DNA from: Pterois miles
Lineage: Eukaryota; Chordata; Actinopteri; Perciformes; Scorpaenidae
Direction of reading: 5' to 3'
Assembly (NCBI GenBank): GCA_947000775.1
Contig: CAMQGK010000038.1
Location: forward strand, 186,001 to 250,000
DNA length: 64,000 nucleotides
Position numbers and translations under genes: made by a program. Positions 36,810 through 47,639 of the stretch are shown piece after piece. The notes under the pieces are model-generated. The model was not told the origin of the DNA, did not search any database, and saw nothing but the letters and a program-made list of their open reading frames with translations. Position 1 is the stretch's first letter; every line of letters begins with the position of its first letter.

Positions 36810-39580
36810 TACAGTGTTGTAGGTGCAGCAGGCCACTACTGACCCACACCTATGAGGATTATAACACACATTTAATGATGAGATGACATTCAAACTGTGT
36901 GACAACAACGTTATATACTAAAGAACGCTATTTTATTTTAAAACTATGCTTTTCCACCACGGCTGTGCAATGGTGAATTAAGAGCTGCTTTATCTTAAAG
37001 CCTCCTCTGCTTGCCTTCCAATGAGTCTTTACTCGTATGTTGTCAACAATGAGCGAAAACACGTCCCCTAGCTCAGTCTGCGTGAGCGATACGTTGGAGC
37101 CCATCTACCTTCACACTCCATTTGCCTATTTCTATTCTTAATGACGGGTTATTTCTGAATCGTCCCTGGCTCGTGATGAGTAATCCGAAAATCCCTTCCA
37201 ACACCGTGTTCGTTTTAAGCTACAGCCGAGCAACAAGCTTTCACAGCTGTCTCCCCTGCTTCACTTTAACAGGTACTGCATGTCTGCTTCCCCTGACGCC
37301 AACGGGACTGACGGGGGCTGACGAACATGCCGCTCAGTGAATCACAATGTCAAGAGACGATGCGCTGAAGAAGAACAGCAAAAGGGAAGGGTGCTGTCAC
37401 GCCTTGTGGCCGTCCTCTTCGCTCTTCTACACCCCCCCCGCCACTTTCCTGCGTTTATGCTAATAGCCTCTGCCGAGAGAGAACACCGAGAATGACACAC
37501 CGTTAAAAAATCAATGGCACAATCTCTCTCTGTCCCCCTCTCACAAACACTATCTCTCACTCTCCTTCCCGATGTTAGTTGAGGGGAGCCACGGTAGCAG
37601 GCAGAAGACTGGGGATGCACGTATAATTAAACCTCAGAGTGTGTGCTGGCAATAAAAAACTATGGGATGGAAAGGGTCCAATCTTGGCCTGGACTTCCTT
37701 GATAATAGGCCCACAACCACACACACAGCACACAGAGAGCTGTATGACCCATTTGAATCACACCTCCCACCCATTTTGATTCATTTTTTAATTAAGCGTG
37801 AGAAACACAGAGAAAAGGGGAAGAAAAGGGGACCGAGAGGGGGAGAGATTTATAGTCTTAAACCAATACAGTGCCATCTTGGTTCAACATAGGACTTATC
37901 TTAGCTCTGCCAGGCATAGTCATGAGCACTTAACCTTGCAGTGAACGCAACCCATCATCATCATCATCATCATCACCTTGCAAAAAGGCGAGCCGAGTTC
38001 TTCTTCATCCTGAGCTGGCCCCCCATCCCTATGTCCTTCAACAGGAAGATGCTCATGACTAACCGTTCTTGCAGTCAAGTTTGTTGCAAAGCATTAACGG
38101 AGGCCTTGAGAGAAAGCATCCCGCATGACCGGGAATACAGCCTGATTTTGTGCCACCAGTCCTCCCAAGCATTTCACACTCTGGCCACAGGCACACAGCA
38201 TGCTATTCAGAGTGTGTGTGAGAGCTTGGATTCATGACTCACAACTCCGTTAGCCACATTTGCCGTCATTTGACTTTTTTTTTTTCTTGTGTAGCTTTCT
38301 TTTTTTATTTTAAATACACATTTAAATAAAAACATAAAAACGCGTTCATTTAAAATATCTCAGAAGATGTAACCAGGTTGATATGTCAAATATTTGATGC
38401 TCAATATCTCACAGCTGAGATCCAGCCTTTTAACTTCCAAGCTCACATACGTACACATATGTGGTCACCACGGCCCTGGTGAGTGTTTGCTTGTTTGTTT
38501 CCACATCCTGATGAGCCGCCCTCATCAAATCCAGCAGAGGCTGTCTAATTGAGTCACTTGAAAAATTAATGCATCACTTAACGGCATTTCTGTGTTCGTA
38601 TGGTATTTAGAAAACACAGGTGCAAAACCCCACACGGTGGCACATGTTTAATTGATGCAGCCATATGACAATGCTTGGGATAGAAAAAAAAAAAGAGAAG
38701 TGAAATTAAAACTAGTTGGACTACACTATTTTTCTTGTGCAATAACCGCTTTTTGATTCAGTGCTGTCAGGTGCCATGAAGAAAAATGTATATTTAAATG
38801 CACAACAGTGGCAATATGTCATAAAACAAGAGAAGCATACTCTCCAATTATCAAATATTACGCACCACAACACTGTTTGCAAAAGCTATTACTGAACAAG
38901 ATCAAATATGCTGGATGGCCTGCATTCCTGCCTGTGCCATGGAGCGGCAGGGCAATATTCTGGGGGAGGGAAGCGAGCGTGGCAGCCAGGCTGACTCTCC
39001 CCAGGTGAGTCCCAGCAATGAGCTGTGAACAAGCTGCTTTGGCCGGAGCTGGCCAGCAGCCTTCCCCCTCCCCTGAAACCTGCCTGACACTTCCACACAG
39101 GCCAGGGAGCAGGTGGCCCTTAGCCGCAGGATTAGCTTGCAGTTCTGTTCATTATAGAGGATGGAATGGGAAAACTAACCATAGCTAAAATTACTCTTTC
39201 TTATGTCATGCACAATTCAAATTGCCTTTGCAATACAAGAACAAATGGATGGGATTGAAATTAAAAAAAAAAACAGACTTTCTCACGCATCTGTATTTTG
39301 TGTGGTAAAAACGTCTGTGACTGCTAGACAGTTTGTCGCATTTCAAGGACATCCAACACAGCAACAAAAATGTCACCACCATTATATGATGAGTTTAATT
39401 ATTTCCAAAAGCATTTCGAGAGCTGTCTCTCTCTTGTCCCCATATCTCTGCTTCCCCTTGACAACCAAAAACCCTCCCACTGCCCATGGGAAGAAGAGAA
39501 AAAAATGGAGGGAGCATTCAAATGGCCGAATTAATGTTTCCACACGATAAGCAAGCTTAATATAATGCTGACAATCACAG
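36810..39580. other. Repeat-poor DNA next to the coding exon
   Basis: No repeats of note after the composite element at 36440-36800. Sequence is complex with modest GC patches (about 37010-37620 and 38920-39130). Position close to the first coding exon makes regulatory content plausible. No site can be named from the sequence alone. Confidence 0.4.
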
Positions 39581-39581
39581 C

Positions 39582-39587
39582 ACTCAC
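39582..39587 (-). other. Splice donor of cdh8 exon 2
   Basis: On the minus strand the coding frame ends GGC AGG and is followed at once by GTGAGT, a full match to the donor consensus. Reading on past this point leaves cadherin-like sequence immediately, so the exon boundary is well supported. The break after the VGR residues, in phase 0, agrees with the exon structure I recall for type II cadherins. Confidence 0.9.
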
Positions 39588-39845
39588 CCTGCCAACTAGA
39601 ATTGGATCGGGTCCAGAAAATTCCTCCAGCACAAACATTTGATTCCAAACCCATCCTCTCTTGGCGCGGCTCAGTAATCTTTGTCCTTCGCCAGGGCCAC
39701 TCGCCACCGCCACGGACCCACCAGTTTGTGTACTTTTGGACTGGCCTGTGATGGGAGTCATGGACGCGCAAGGAACACAAGTAATCCACACCAGCAGCAA
39801 GGACATCCACAGATCCATCAGCATCTCCTCGGACCGCTTTGGCAT
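39588..39845 (-). CDS. cdh8: Cadherin-8, first coding exon (partial gene)
   Basis: This exon encodes the N-terminus of a type II classical cadherin, a calcium-dependent adhesion protein of neuronal membranes. The 86 codons read in order as follows. A signal peptide has its hydrophobic core at about residues 8-28 (MLMDLWMSLLLVWIT). A short propeptide spans about 29-59. A furin-type site, RAKR, is at 60-63. The mature start GWVWNQMFVLEEFSGPDP begins at 64. Trp65 and Trp67 correspond to W2 and W4, the pair that docks into the partner in type II strand-swapped dimers. The MPxRxxEMLxDLW opening and the NQMFVLEEFSGP segment match my memory of cadherin-8 better than cadherin-11 (NQFFVIEEYTGP) or others. 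The ATG at 39845 is the first in-frame ATG and matches the mammalian start position. The exon ends on a whole AGG codon followed by GTGAGT, so the intron is phase 0. The EC repeats, membrane segment and catenin-binding tail lie outside the window. Confidence 0.93.
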
Positions 39846-40123
39846 CCTGTCGTTGTGTGTATTTTTTTGTTTTGTTTGTTTGTTTGTTTGCTTTCGCAAA
39901 GGCTCTTCTCTCACAGCCCTCTCGTTTCCCAGCTCCTCTCGTCAGATCAACAGCTCCTTCTTAGATAACAAGAAAAGGTTACTTGTGTCCTCTTTGAACA
40001 GCGGAGCTCGCATTCATGGCGTGATAAAGGTCACTTGCATGGCTTGGCATGCCTCCATAGCAGTTGGTGAGGGGGTGAGGAGCGCGGCGCAGCTTCCATT
40101 TGGCGTTATTCCGAGGGGGAGAC
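39846..40123 (-). other. Probable 5' UTR part of cdh8 exon 2
   Basis: This segment precedes the cdh8 start codon on the transcribed strand. The best acceptor I can see is a pyrimidine-rich stretch ending TTATAG just before 40123, which would give an exon of about 536 bases with a 278-base leader. A second, weaker candidate ends CACAAG near 40169. The leader contains a (TTTG)-type run at about 39869-39890 on the plus strand. Its extent is inferred; only RNA data would fix the acceptor. Confidence 0.45.
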
Positions 40124-42069
40124 CTATAAGGGAGGGATCACAGTTGTTTGTTAGCTGTCTTTTTTAGTCTTGTGAGGAGTTGTCAGGAAGAGGTGGGGGA
40201 GACAGAGGGAGGCGGGAATGAGAAAGTAGAGACAAATAAACATTTGAACAAATCAGACAAGACAGACAGAGAAGAACAAACAGCTTTTAGGCAAGCAAAA
40301 TACTTAAATAAAGGATTTTAAAAACGGGAAGTAAATTCTCATTTTCACATAACAAATCAAGATGTCACTTCATCATTACAAATGATCTATCTGTCACAGT
40401 CATGACCCTCCATTCCAATCTTGTTTTCACATTATGCTGCTGCAGATGAACAACAAATGGGTATGTCTGCACTCTGAGGCTATGCAGCCCACATCAGATT
40501 GCCTTGCTTTAATCTGTTGTTCTGGGGATTATCCTGGAAAGATTTTGAGCAATTACATGTTCCTCGTGATTGATGTTTTCACAATACATCTCGGGTGACT
40601 TACTGTTATGGGCTGCAATCAAATGCCTCAAATACCCGTGCATGCATGCGTTCAATAGTGTAAGCTCTAGACAGATACGGTGGCTGCAGGTGAGCGCTAC
40701 AATGTCAACAGCGCTGCAGCTCACTGATATCATAGTAATCCAGATGAGATCATTGTGAGCTATTTACAGATGTTTAAACATTTGGATCATATAGGTGATA
40801 TTATAGTGGAACTGCCTTTATTAAATTAACATGGGCATTAACTTTTTTTGGACAGAAATGCTGTAATAAAATGAGAAAAAAACATAATGGAATTAAATAC
40901 AACAGAGTGGAACAACAATGTAATAATAAAAGATGTAGCCTAATGTAAATTTTGGCCTTTAATCAAAAACAGATTGAGCAGCAGCTCAGTCGCATCAGTG
41001 TACAACATACTCCTCTGCATCGTTCACCAAAACAAGGGAAAAAAAAGCACAGACACAAAGGGTTGGCTTTCAGCTATAACTGATGCAGGTGGACATGCTA
41101 TCACAGCCCGGAATGGCTCGCTATCAGCACGGTGTCAGTGTTAGTTCCGGTAACTTTTACTGCGCACGCTATGTCACTGTGATCATATGCTGCTGCTGCT
41201 GTGTGGCTCTAGGAATGCAATTCCAAGGACAATAAAGCTGTAACGTATTCCACCTGAAGCCAACTGCAATATCACAAAGTGTGGAGTGATGCGAGTTACT
41301 GTGGCTTTCTCTACTACTACAGGCGGAGACTAAAAAATGCAGCAGCAGGTTAATGAAAAGGGGGAATTGTGACTATAAGCATGATAAAAAAAAAGACTAA
41401 CCATAAAAAATAACCACAAATATCTGATGGAAATTGTGCTTTTCCAGTTTTTTTTCTGCATTTTAAGTCAAGGTGATGCGTGACTAAGCAGGCGGTTTCA
41501 GCACCACGGGTATAGGACAGCTCCCCGCCAGAAAGCAGCCGCTCCAGACGGCTCAGCTCAGCCGCGAACCGAGCGCCCGGCAGCGGAGGAGCTGTCCAAG
41601 GTAGTCCACACAGAGAAGGAGCAATACATTCTCCAATCTTTCGTCACCCGATAGAAAAAAATAAGAGAATTAACCCATAAAGTTTGAACTACTTGCCCTT
41701 TTTACGCCTCTGCGATAGTCTGCAGCACGATTACCCAAATTAATTCGCCCTCCTGTCTGAAGTTTTACCCTTTGAGGAGACATTGCTTCAAATAACTCGT
41801 CTCTCAGTGCATCATATGTGGCACCAGAGCGCACGGGCAGTTGGATTTACGAGAAATAAACCATAAACAGGCAGCATATGTGCCACTTATACCGCGGCAG
41901 GGGCAAGTGAAAGAAGACAGTCTAAGTTACAGACCTCTCTGTAGACTTGCTTCATCGCTTCATGCCGGGAAATAATGCACTGGCTCCCCGGAGGGAGGAT
42001 GATAACTCTATCCACTAAACACCAATCAGTAATACATGTTTATATGTCACGGTGGCGGGCTATACTTAC
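40124..42069 (-). other. Proposed cdh8 intron 1
   Basis: This is the interval between the proposed acceptor at 40123/40124 and the proposed donor at 42069/42070. I see no coding exon in it. It contains a CTG-rich patch near 41190-41205 and a GC-rich block at about 41510-41600 that could be promoter or enhancer sequence. Interspersed repeats are scarce. Its status as an intron depends on the two inferred splice sites. Confidence 0.4.
41510..41600. promoter_or_regulatory. GC-rich block near the cdh8 5' end
   Basis: The block is dense in CpG and GC (for example CCGCGAACCGAGCGCCCGGC) in an otherwise AT-leaning region. It lies between the proposed exon 1 and the coding exon. It could be part of a small CpG island, an alternative promoter or an alternative first exon. 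No single site decides between these. Confidence 0.35.
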
Positions 42070-42440
42070 TAGTGAGACTTGCATCCTTTCCCGCCGCTGC
42101 TGCTGCTGCTGCATCGTTTCACCGTTCCTTCAAAAAAAATACGCAAAAGAAAAAGTCCCAATGCGTGTCATTCGAGGCGGTGGGGAGAAAATGAGCAAAA
42201 CGCGGAGAGGCTAGAAATCCTTCCTGCAGTTTGACAAGGTGGAGTGACAGTGTTTGGGGTTGTGTGTAGTTAAGAGCTCCGACAGGCTCGCTGGCCGACT
42301 GGAAAAGTGAGGAGGAGATGGTGGAGAGATGCGCGGCGGCGAAGAGAGCCTCCCCCTCCACGGCGCTCATTGGGTTGATGAGGAGCCGGGTCAACAGGCG
42401 CACAAATGAACGCATGCCGCTCTGCCCAGGCACTGACGCG
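42070..42440 (-). other. Proposed non-coding first exon of cdh8
   Basis: A strong donor, GTAAGTATAG, starts at 42069 on the minus strand and follows CTCACTA. About 370 bases upstream is a TATA-like box. The interval is richer in CpG than its surroundings and includes a short CTG/CAG run near 42095-42112, which is common in vertebrate 5' exons. Type II cadherin genes usually have a non-coding first exon a short way upstream of the ATG exon. The start site, and so the 5' end, is inferred. The interval contains an ATG at 42415 opening a 98-codon frame that stops at 42119, which would be a long upstream frame if transcription starts above it. Confidence 0.4.
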
Positions 42441-42466
42441 CAAAGGTTACCGTCTCCGATTGCCGG

Positions 42467-42473
42467 CTATATA
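42467..42473 (-). promoter_or_regulatory. TATA-like box of the proposed cdh8 promoter
   Basis: The minus strand reads AGTATATAGCCGG here. TATATAG is a good TATA-box match. Placing the start site about 30 bases downstream gives roughly 42440, inside a CpG-containing block that leads to a strong splice donor. Many vertebrate cadherin promoters lack a TATA box, so this may be coincidental. Confidence 0.3.
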
Positions 42474-43917
42474 CTGTAGCTGTAGATAGGTGTGTGCAGG
42501 TAAAATCCTCTCATTACTGTATCTGTGCCTCTATATTCGAACTTCGCTTTCCTACGGCAGCAACGCATGAGTTGACCCTCTCGGTTATTAGTGAAATGAA
42601 ATACAGCCAGGCGATTAGTGAAACGAAACCGAGGCTGCTCATTTATACTGTTATTTGATAGGGTTAAGCAATGGACACACGGACACGCACAAAGTTGCCC
42701 TGTTCTCACAGTAGAAAAAGAGTAAAACTATTGAGGCTTACTAGCCCTTGAAGTGACAGTTAATTGTATTCTTGACACATTAATGTGTCTGTTTATACAA
42801 AAGATCACATTATTAAAAGACAAGGAGCAGAGAAAGTGTGACACAGGTCTTATTAAGACAGTTAGTGTATAGCTCATGCTCATCATTGCATAGCTGAATG
42901 TGAGTGTGAGTGCAGTGTGAGTGACAGCAGGATGGAGACCATGGAGAGAGCCCTCTAGTGTTTGTCCGGCTACTTGGCAGCAGCCGAGCCGAGCGGGCCT
43001 TGGGGGGAGCAGCCTTCATTAGTACAGATAGGATGGTCAGTATACTGTCTGATACACATGGCCGTTTTTGTTTTTTTTTTTCCTGCTGTGAGAGTCTCTC
43101 CATGAAACTCATTCAGCCCACAGAGTATTAACCACTGCCTCCTCTGCCTCCCTTTGTTCCAGCGGCGGCGTCACATTCCCACCACCTCAACCACGGAGTG
43201 TATAGTCAGAGTGAAAAGTCTGCAAGCACAACATGTAATTGTGCCATATATACCACCTTTAACACAACAGAGCTCTTTCTCTTAGGGTTTTGTCTGGTGG
43301 GGGCCTTTTGACCCAAGTGCCAGAGATCCCAATTAGCAAAGACATCAAGTGTACCATTATTTATTTCTGTACCATTTAATTTTCTTCCCACTTGCACTTT
43401 GATGTTGCAGCTGTGTTTCAGATGGGAATTCTCCAATCATCTTCTTTTAAAAGCTGCTGCTGCATAATGCATTAGGCTGCTAATGTTGAGCCATGTTTCC
43501 CTGGCTTGATATATGAACGGATAGAGATGTCATTGACGGACATGTATCGGGTGTGAGTGTGGCTAGAGTTAAATGTGTATAAAGGACTGCTCCGGGAGGC
43601 TGTTCATTTAAAATTACTGTACATGCTTAAGTAAACATTAACAGCACGAAAAGCACAACAGTAGCTAAACCTGTTGGTGTGGTGTAATTATGATGCAGTC
43701 TCTCTCTTTCTGTCACACACATTATGCAGCGCCTAGCACAACACAGTAAAAGTGTCAAAGCACAAGCTCTAATTCATACTTAATACAACATTACGCATGC
43801 TGCTATAAAACTGAATTAATGTTATTTTGTTCTTTAAAAGGGACAAAAGCTATTTACTTGCTTTTCTTAACCTTAATCAATTAGAATTACAGTAGTTGCC
43901 TAAACTCAACCAATCCT

Positions 43918-44000
43918 TAAAGGTGCAGTGTGTGGTATTTGGCACCATCTAGCGGTGAGGTTGCAGATTGCAGCCAAGTGACCCCTGTGCAAAGTGTGTA
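43918..44000 (+). repeat. GGTGCAGTGTGT repeat, fragment
   Basis: Begins AAGGTGCAGTGTGTGGTATT and contains CCATCTAGCGGTGAGGTTGC, the left end of a frequent teleost repeat. A longer copy in the same orientation is at 55955-56335; inverted copies are at 28380-28760 and 46330-46590. Confidence 0.6.
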
Positions 44001-44294
44001 GGGGAACTATAGTGACCGACGCACAAATGTGAAAACCCAAATGTCCCTATCTAGAGCCACTGTTTGGTTTGTCCATTCTGGGTTACTGAAACAAAGTCTA
44101 ACCTCTATGTTTTCCCTAAACCTAACTAAGTTGTATTGTTGCCTGAACCGAAATGCAGATGTTACCATAGTTTTGTTGTGCGGCATACAAATAACATGTG
44201 AAAAGGCTAAACATGTCATCATGACGTATTTATATGTGTTCCCATGAGATCGGGTTGCCTATGAATGTCCAGCCACACGTCACTTTCAACTTTC

Positions 44295-44446
44295 TTGTCT
44301 TTTCAAAATACAGTTCCATCTGCACAGGAAACAACGTGGTTAGGATTAGGCAACAAAACAACTTGGTTAGCTCTAGGAAAAGACCGTGGTTTGGCTTAAA
44401 ATAACTATGGATGTGATGTTACTTGAGTACGGAAGTTATGTGACGT
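44295..44446 (-). repeat. 'GTTTTGTTGCCTAAACC' repeat, second copy
   Basis: TTTTCAAAATACAGTTCCAT, then GGAAACAACGTGGTTAGGAT and GGCAACAAAACAACTTGGTT match the copy at 4660-4780 in order and orientation. It abuts the Tc1-like relic. A related plus-strand block (TAAACCTAACTAAGTTGTAT) is at about 44110-44150. Confidence 0.6.
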
Positions 44447-44770
44447 ATATACCAATCAGCCATAACATTAACAACATTATGACCAATAACAGGTGAAGTG
44501 ACAAACATTGATGATCTTCTTACAGTGTCACCTGACATTGGATGGGATATGTTAGGCAGCAAGTGAACATTTTGTCCTTGAAGCTGATGGGTAGCAGAAA
44601 AAAAAATGGGCAAGCGTAAAGATGAGAGTGACTTTGACTCGGGCCAAATTGTGGGATGCTCTTGGTCTACAGTAGTCAGGACCTACCAAAAGTGGTCCAA
44701 GGAGGGAATATGCGGTGAACCGGCGACAGGGTCATGAGCAGCCAAGGCTCACTGAGCCAACTTTGACTTG
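44447..44770 (+). pseudogene. Tc1/mariner-like transposase, 5' fragment, broken
   Basis: The terminal region (ATATACCAATCAGCCATAAC) and the start of a transposase frame of a Tc1-like family widespread in fishes. From the ATG at 44606 the frame reads MGKRKDESDFDSGQIV, then jumps to GCSWSTVVRTYQKWSKEG. The helix-turn-helix segment expected between them is deleted. A frameshift then moves the reading to another frame (NRRQGHEQPRL, from about 44718). The catalytic DDE region and the second terminal repeat are absent. The element cannot encode active transposase; it is an old relic in the cdh8 5' flank. Confidence 0.85.
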
Positions 44771-44984
44771 TAGCTTCACACAGGATACGAACAGCAGTCT
44801 CCTGGGTGGAAGTCTTGTTTTTTTGATCCGCCCATCGACTCCGACTTCCTCCCTACACGGTCACACTGTCACTCTTTATAATTCCTGGTTCACATTTGTA
44901 CATACAAATTAATTTAGTGTGTTATATATGAATTACAGTGTTTTACTTTCCGTCATTATAGCTACAAACAGTGTTTGAGTCAAG

Positions 44985-45200
44985 CCCAGGATCGGACACA
45001 TTCGGACTGGAGCTGTGTCATAGCTACCTCATCTGGTACCATTTTATTGTTAAAAAAAATAAATATATATATGACATTGCAGCTTCAAAAGAAGTGGGAC
45101 CATCGGGACCAATGCTCATTCACTTCCTCCTCCCAGGATTTCCCAGGTGATCAGGTAAAAGCTCGGTTGACATCAGGTGAATTTGAAACTATCATTCAAA
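44985..45200 (+). repeat. Direct repeat shared with 47385-47560
   Basis: CGGACTGGAGCTGTGTCATA, CATCTGGTACCATTTTATTG and CACTTCCTCCTCCCAGGATT then TCCCAGGTGATCA recur at 47385-47560 in the same order and orientation. The two copies lie 2.4 kb apart. Likely one mobile-element family or a local duplication. Confidence 0.7.
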
Positions 45201-46329
45201 ATGTCCTTCCGTGAGTGGGGTTCTGTGCAAATGAGAAGGTTCGAGCTTTAAATTAGTGATTAATTCCACTGACATGGCCCCTGCCAGTGATCAAAATATC
45301 AGATGGCTTTGAAAAAAGGCAAAGCAAGTGAAGGGGAAATGGTCTTTAGAATCCAAGCATCCTCAATCGATCATTAGTTACTGCTTTGTCAGTGGTATTA
45401 ATCACAGAGCTGTTGCTGTGTGTGCCACTGACTTCCACATCTGAAGCTCCACACAACAAGTCACCACCACATGGACCGTTACTATACGGAGATGTTGTTG
45501 TTTGATTTACATTTTCTGATGTTATTTGTTCACTGACAGGTCACAAAGTGCAGGTTTGCCTACTCTTATTGTGACACACATCAGAGCATTCTCAGTTATA
45601 TGAGACCTCTATATGAGCCTGTTACAGCAGGTGTAAATGCCATTTTGTGACTAACCCCACCCCTCCACTGTCAAAGTTTCTGACTCCTATCAATAAACAG
45701 CATCCAACCTGAGGATGAGATAACCGGCAATGGCAAACTCTGCTTTTAGCTTTATGTTTCTTCTTTACTGTGCTTTACTTTTCCTTTAAGGTTGTCATTA
45801 AAGGACACCCCCACCCGCCTGCTCTGTCACCGTAACCCTCATCTTGACAGCAATGGCTGGCCAGGCTCATCCATGGCAAATGCGACAAAATATTTCCCTC
45901 TGTGGAGAGGTACCAAAAGGGAAAACTGTCATAATGAGACATCAACTCCATGTTTCTGACTGGTGACCACTTGTGGTCATAAAAATAATGACACTTCCGA
46001 GAAAACCCAAAGGCCATTTTTGGTTCCAAGCTTAAAAAAACAAAAAACAAAAAACAAAAAAAAGCTTGAAATGATTTATCATTTTATTTTAGCACAGTTA
46101 GTTCCCTTTAGTCCCCTCGTCTGTGGTGGCTTTCCTGGAAAATTTGTTTTCTCCATATACACACAACGGATGGAAATGTCATCACGGTTCGTAGGTACGG
46201 TACATAGGATTTTTTTTTTTTTTTTTTTTTTTTCTATTCTATTTCTTTGCTTTTTTCTGTGACCCAGCAGCCATGTTGACAAGTTGTGGAACAACCAATC
46301 ACTGCCCACCAGCTGAAGCCAACTTTCTC

Positions 46330-46590
46330 ATTTTACCACTAAACCATACATTAAAAGATATTTCTTAAAACATCTGAGGTGAGAAATAAGAATTACAGCA
46401 ACATAATATTGATTCATATTCAATGAGCTGTTTATATCTACGTGGTGAGTGGGGCATCTTCAGAGTCCACCATGTTTCTGCAGTTGCTCAGAACAGGCAA
46501 AACCAAACACTGCCTGTAGAGAGGACCATTCACATTTTCACAATGTCCACCGTAGGCCTCCGACACACCTGGCACACATGAGAAGTGTCA
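46330..46590 (-). repeat. GGTGCAGTGTGT repeat, inverted copy in 5' flank
   Basis: CACCATGTTTCTGCAGTTGC followed by AGAACAGGCAAAACCAAACA parallels the copy at 28380. It runs up to a different repeat starting near 46587. Confidence 0.55.
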
Positions 46591-46690
46591 AGTCAAGTCA
46601 GTTTTATTTGTATAGCACAAAATCACAAATCACAATTTTGCCTCAGGGGGCTTTATAGTCTGTACAGGATATGACACCTTTGTCCTTTAC
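46587..46690 (+). repeat. Teleost interspersed repeat fragment
   Basis: The segment reads TCAGTTTTATTTGTATAGCA, then AAATCACAAATCACAATTT, then GCCTCAGGGGGCTTTATAGTC, a pattern I recognise as a very abundant teleost interspersed repeat, probably a LINE 3' region. It is short and not coding. The family assignment is from memory. Confidence 0.6.
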
Positions 46691-46974
46691 ATTCCGACTG
46701 AATGTACTGATTAATATGTTATTTTGTCAATGATTAAATTACTTTGTCTTAAAATTCTTAGAAAATAGTGAAAAATGCCAATCATGAATTGCCACAAATG
46801 TGCAAATGCCCTGTGTTGTTTGACCAACAGTTCAAAACCCAAAGATATTTGTTTACAATGTGTAAAATCGGCATATTTCCACATCAAACTGTGAAATTAG
46901 AGTTCACAAAGCACACTTTTTTGGAAAGAGTAACGACGACTGTTTAGGAACACTGTTAAAAAAAGGAAAAAGGA

Positions 46975-47030
46975 AAATTTGTTTGGAAATGTCTCCACTG
47001 TGGGACAAATAAAGGAATATCTTATCTTAG
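46975..47030 (+). mobile_element. LINE/SINE-type 3' tail fragment
   Basis: TCCACTGTGGGACAAATAAA is followed by GGAATATCTTATCTTA, the same kind of 3' end seen in the SINE copies. Nothing recognisable of the element body is attached. Probably a strongly 5'-truncated insertion. Confidence 0.5.
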
Positions 47031-47384
47031 GTGAGTTTTATTTGGTTTCTGTCCAGTCTGAATGAAGCCTTTTATGATGCTCCGCTATGCACAGCTGATC
47101 TCAACATAAACAAAAATACAAGTGGATGATGGTGCAAGCTGAATGGAGAGAGGGGGCAATCAGAGGTCTGGTAAATAAATCAAATAATCTCTGCAGCCCA
47201 TCCACGACCACAATCTTTCTCCAGCCATAATCAGTTAGTTTAGTTGTTTAAACTTAACCAATCCTTCAGCCAGAAAAATGCTCATATGCATCTTTTTTTT
47301 TTTTTTTTTTTAATAATGATTATGGCTTCCTTTGGAAGTCAAAAGACATATTTTATGACCCATGGAGATTTTTTGGTCCATTTA

Positions 47385-47560
47385 TTTATCGGATCAGACA
47401 CATTCAGACTGGAGCTTGTCATATATCTAACTCATCTGGTACCTTTTTTATTGTTAAAAAATCTCATATTGCAGCTTTAAAGGAAGTAGGACCATTGAGA
47501 CCAATACTCATTCACTTCCTCCTCCCAGGATTTCCCAGGTGATCAAGAAATTGAAACTAC
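47385..47560 (+). repeat. Direct repeat shared with 44985-45200
   Basis: CAGACTGGAGCTTGTCATAT, CATCTGGTACCTTTTTTATT and CACTTCCTCCTCCCAGGATT match the upstream copy. After TTCCCAGGTGATCA the copies diverge. Confidence 0.7.
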
Positions 47561-47639
47561 TGTAGTTTCCATCCAGTCACAAACATGTCTCACTAATATT
47601 TGGGCTACTACCACAATCATCAGGGAAAAAGAGAGGTTA

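Noticed and set aside
39846..39914. N-terminal extension of cdh8 upstream of the ATG at 39845
   Set aside because: The open frame continues upstream to 39914, but that codon is GTG (CAC on the plus strand) and there is no in-frame ATG before 39845. The family start also matches 39845.
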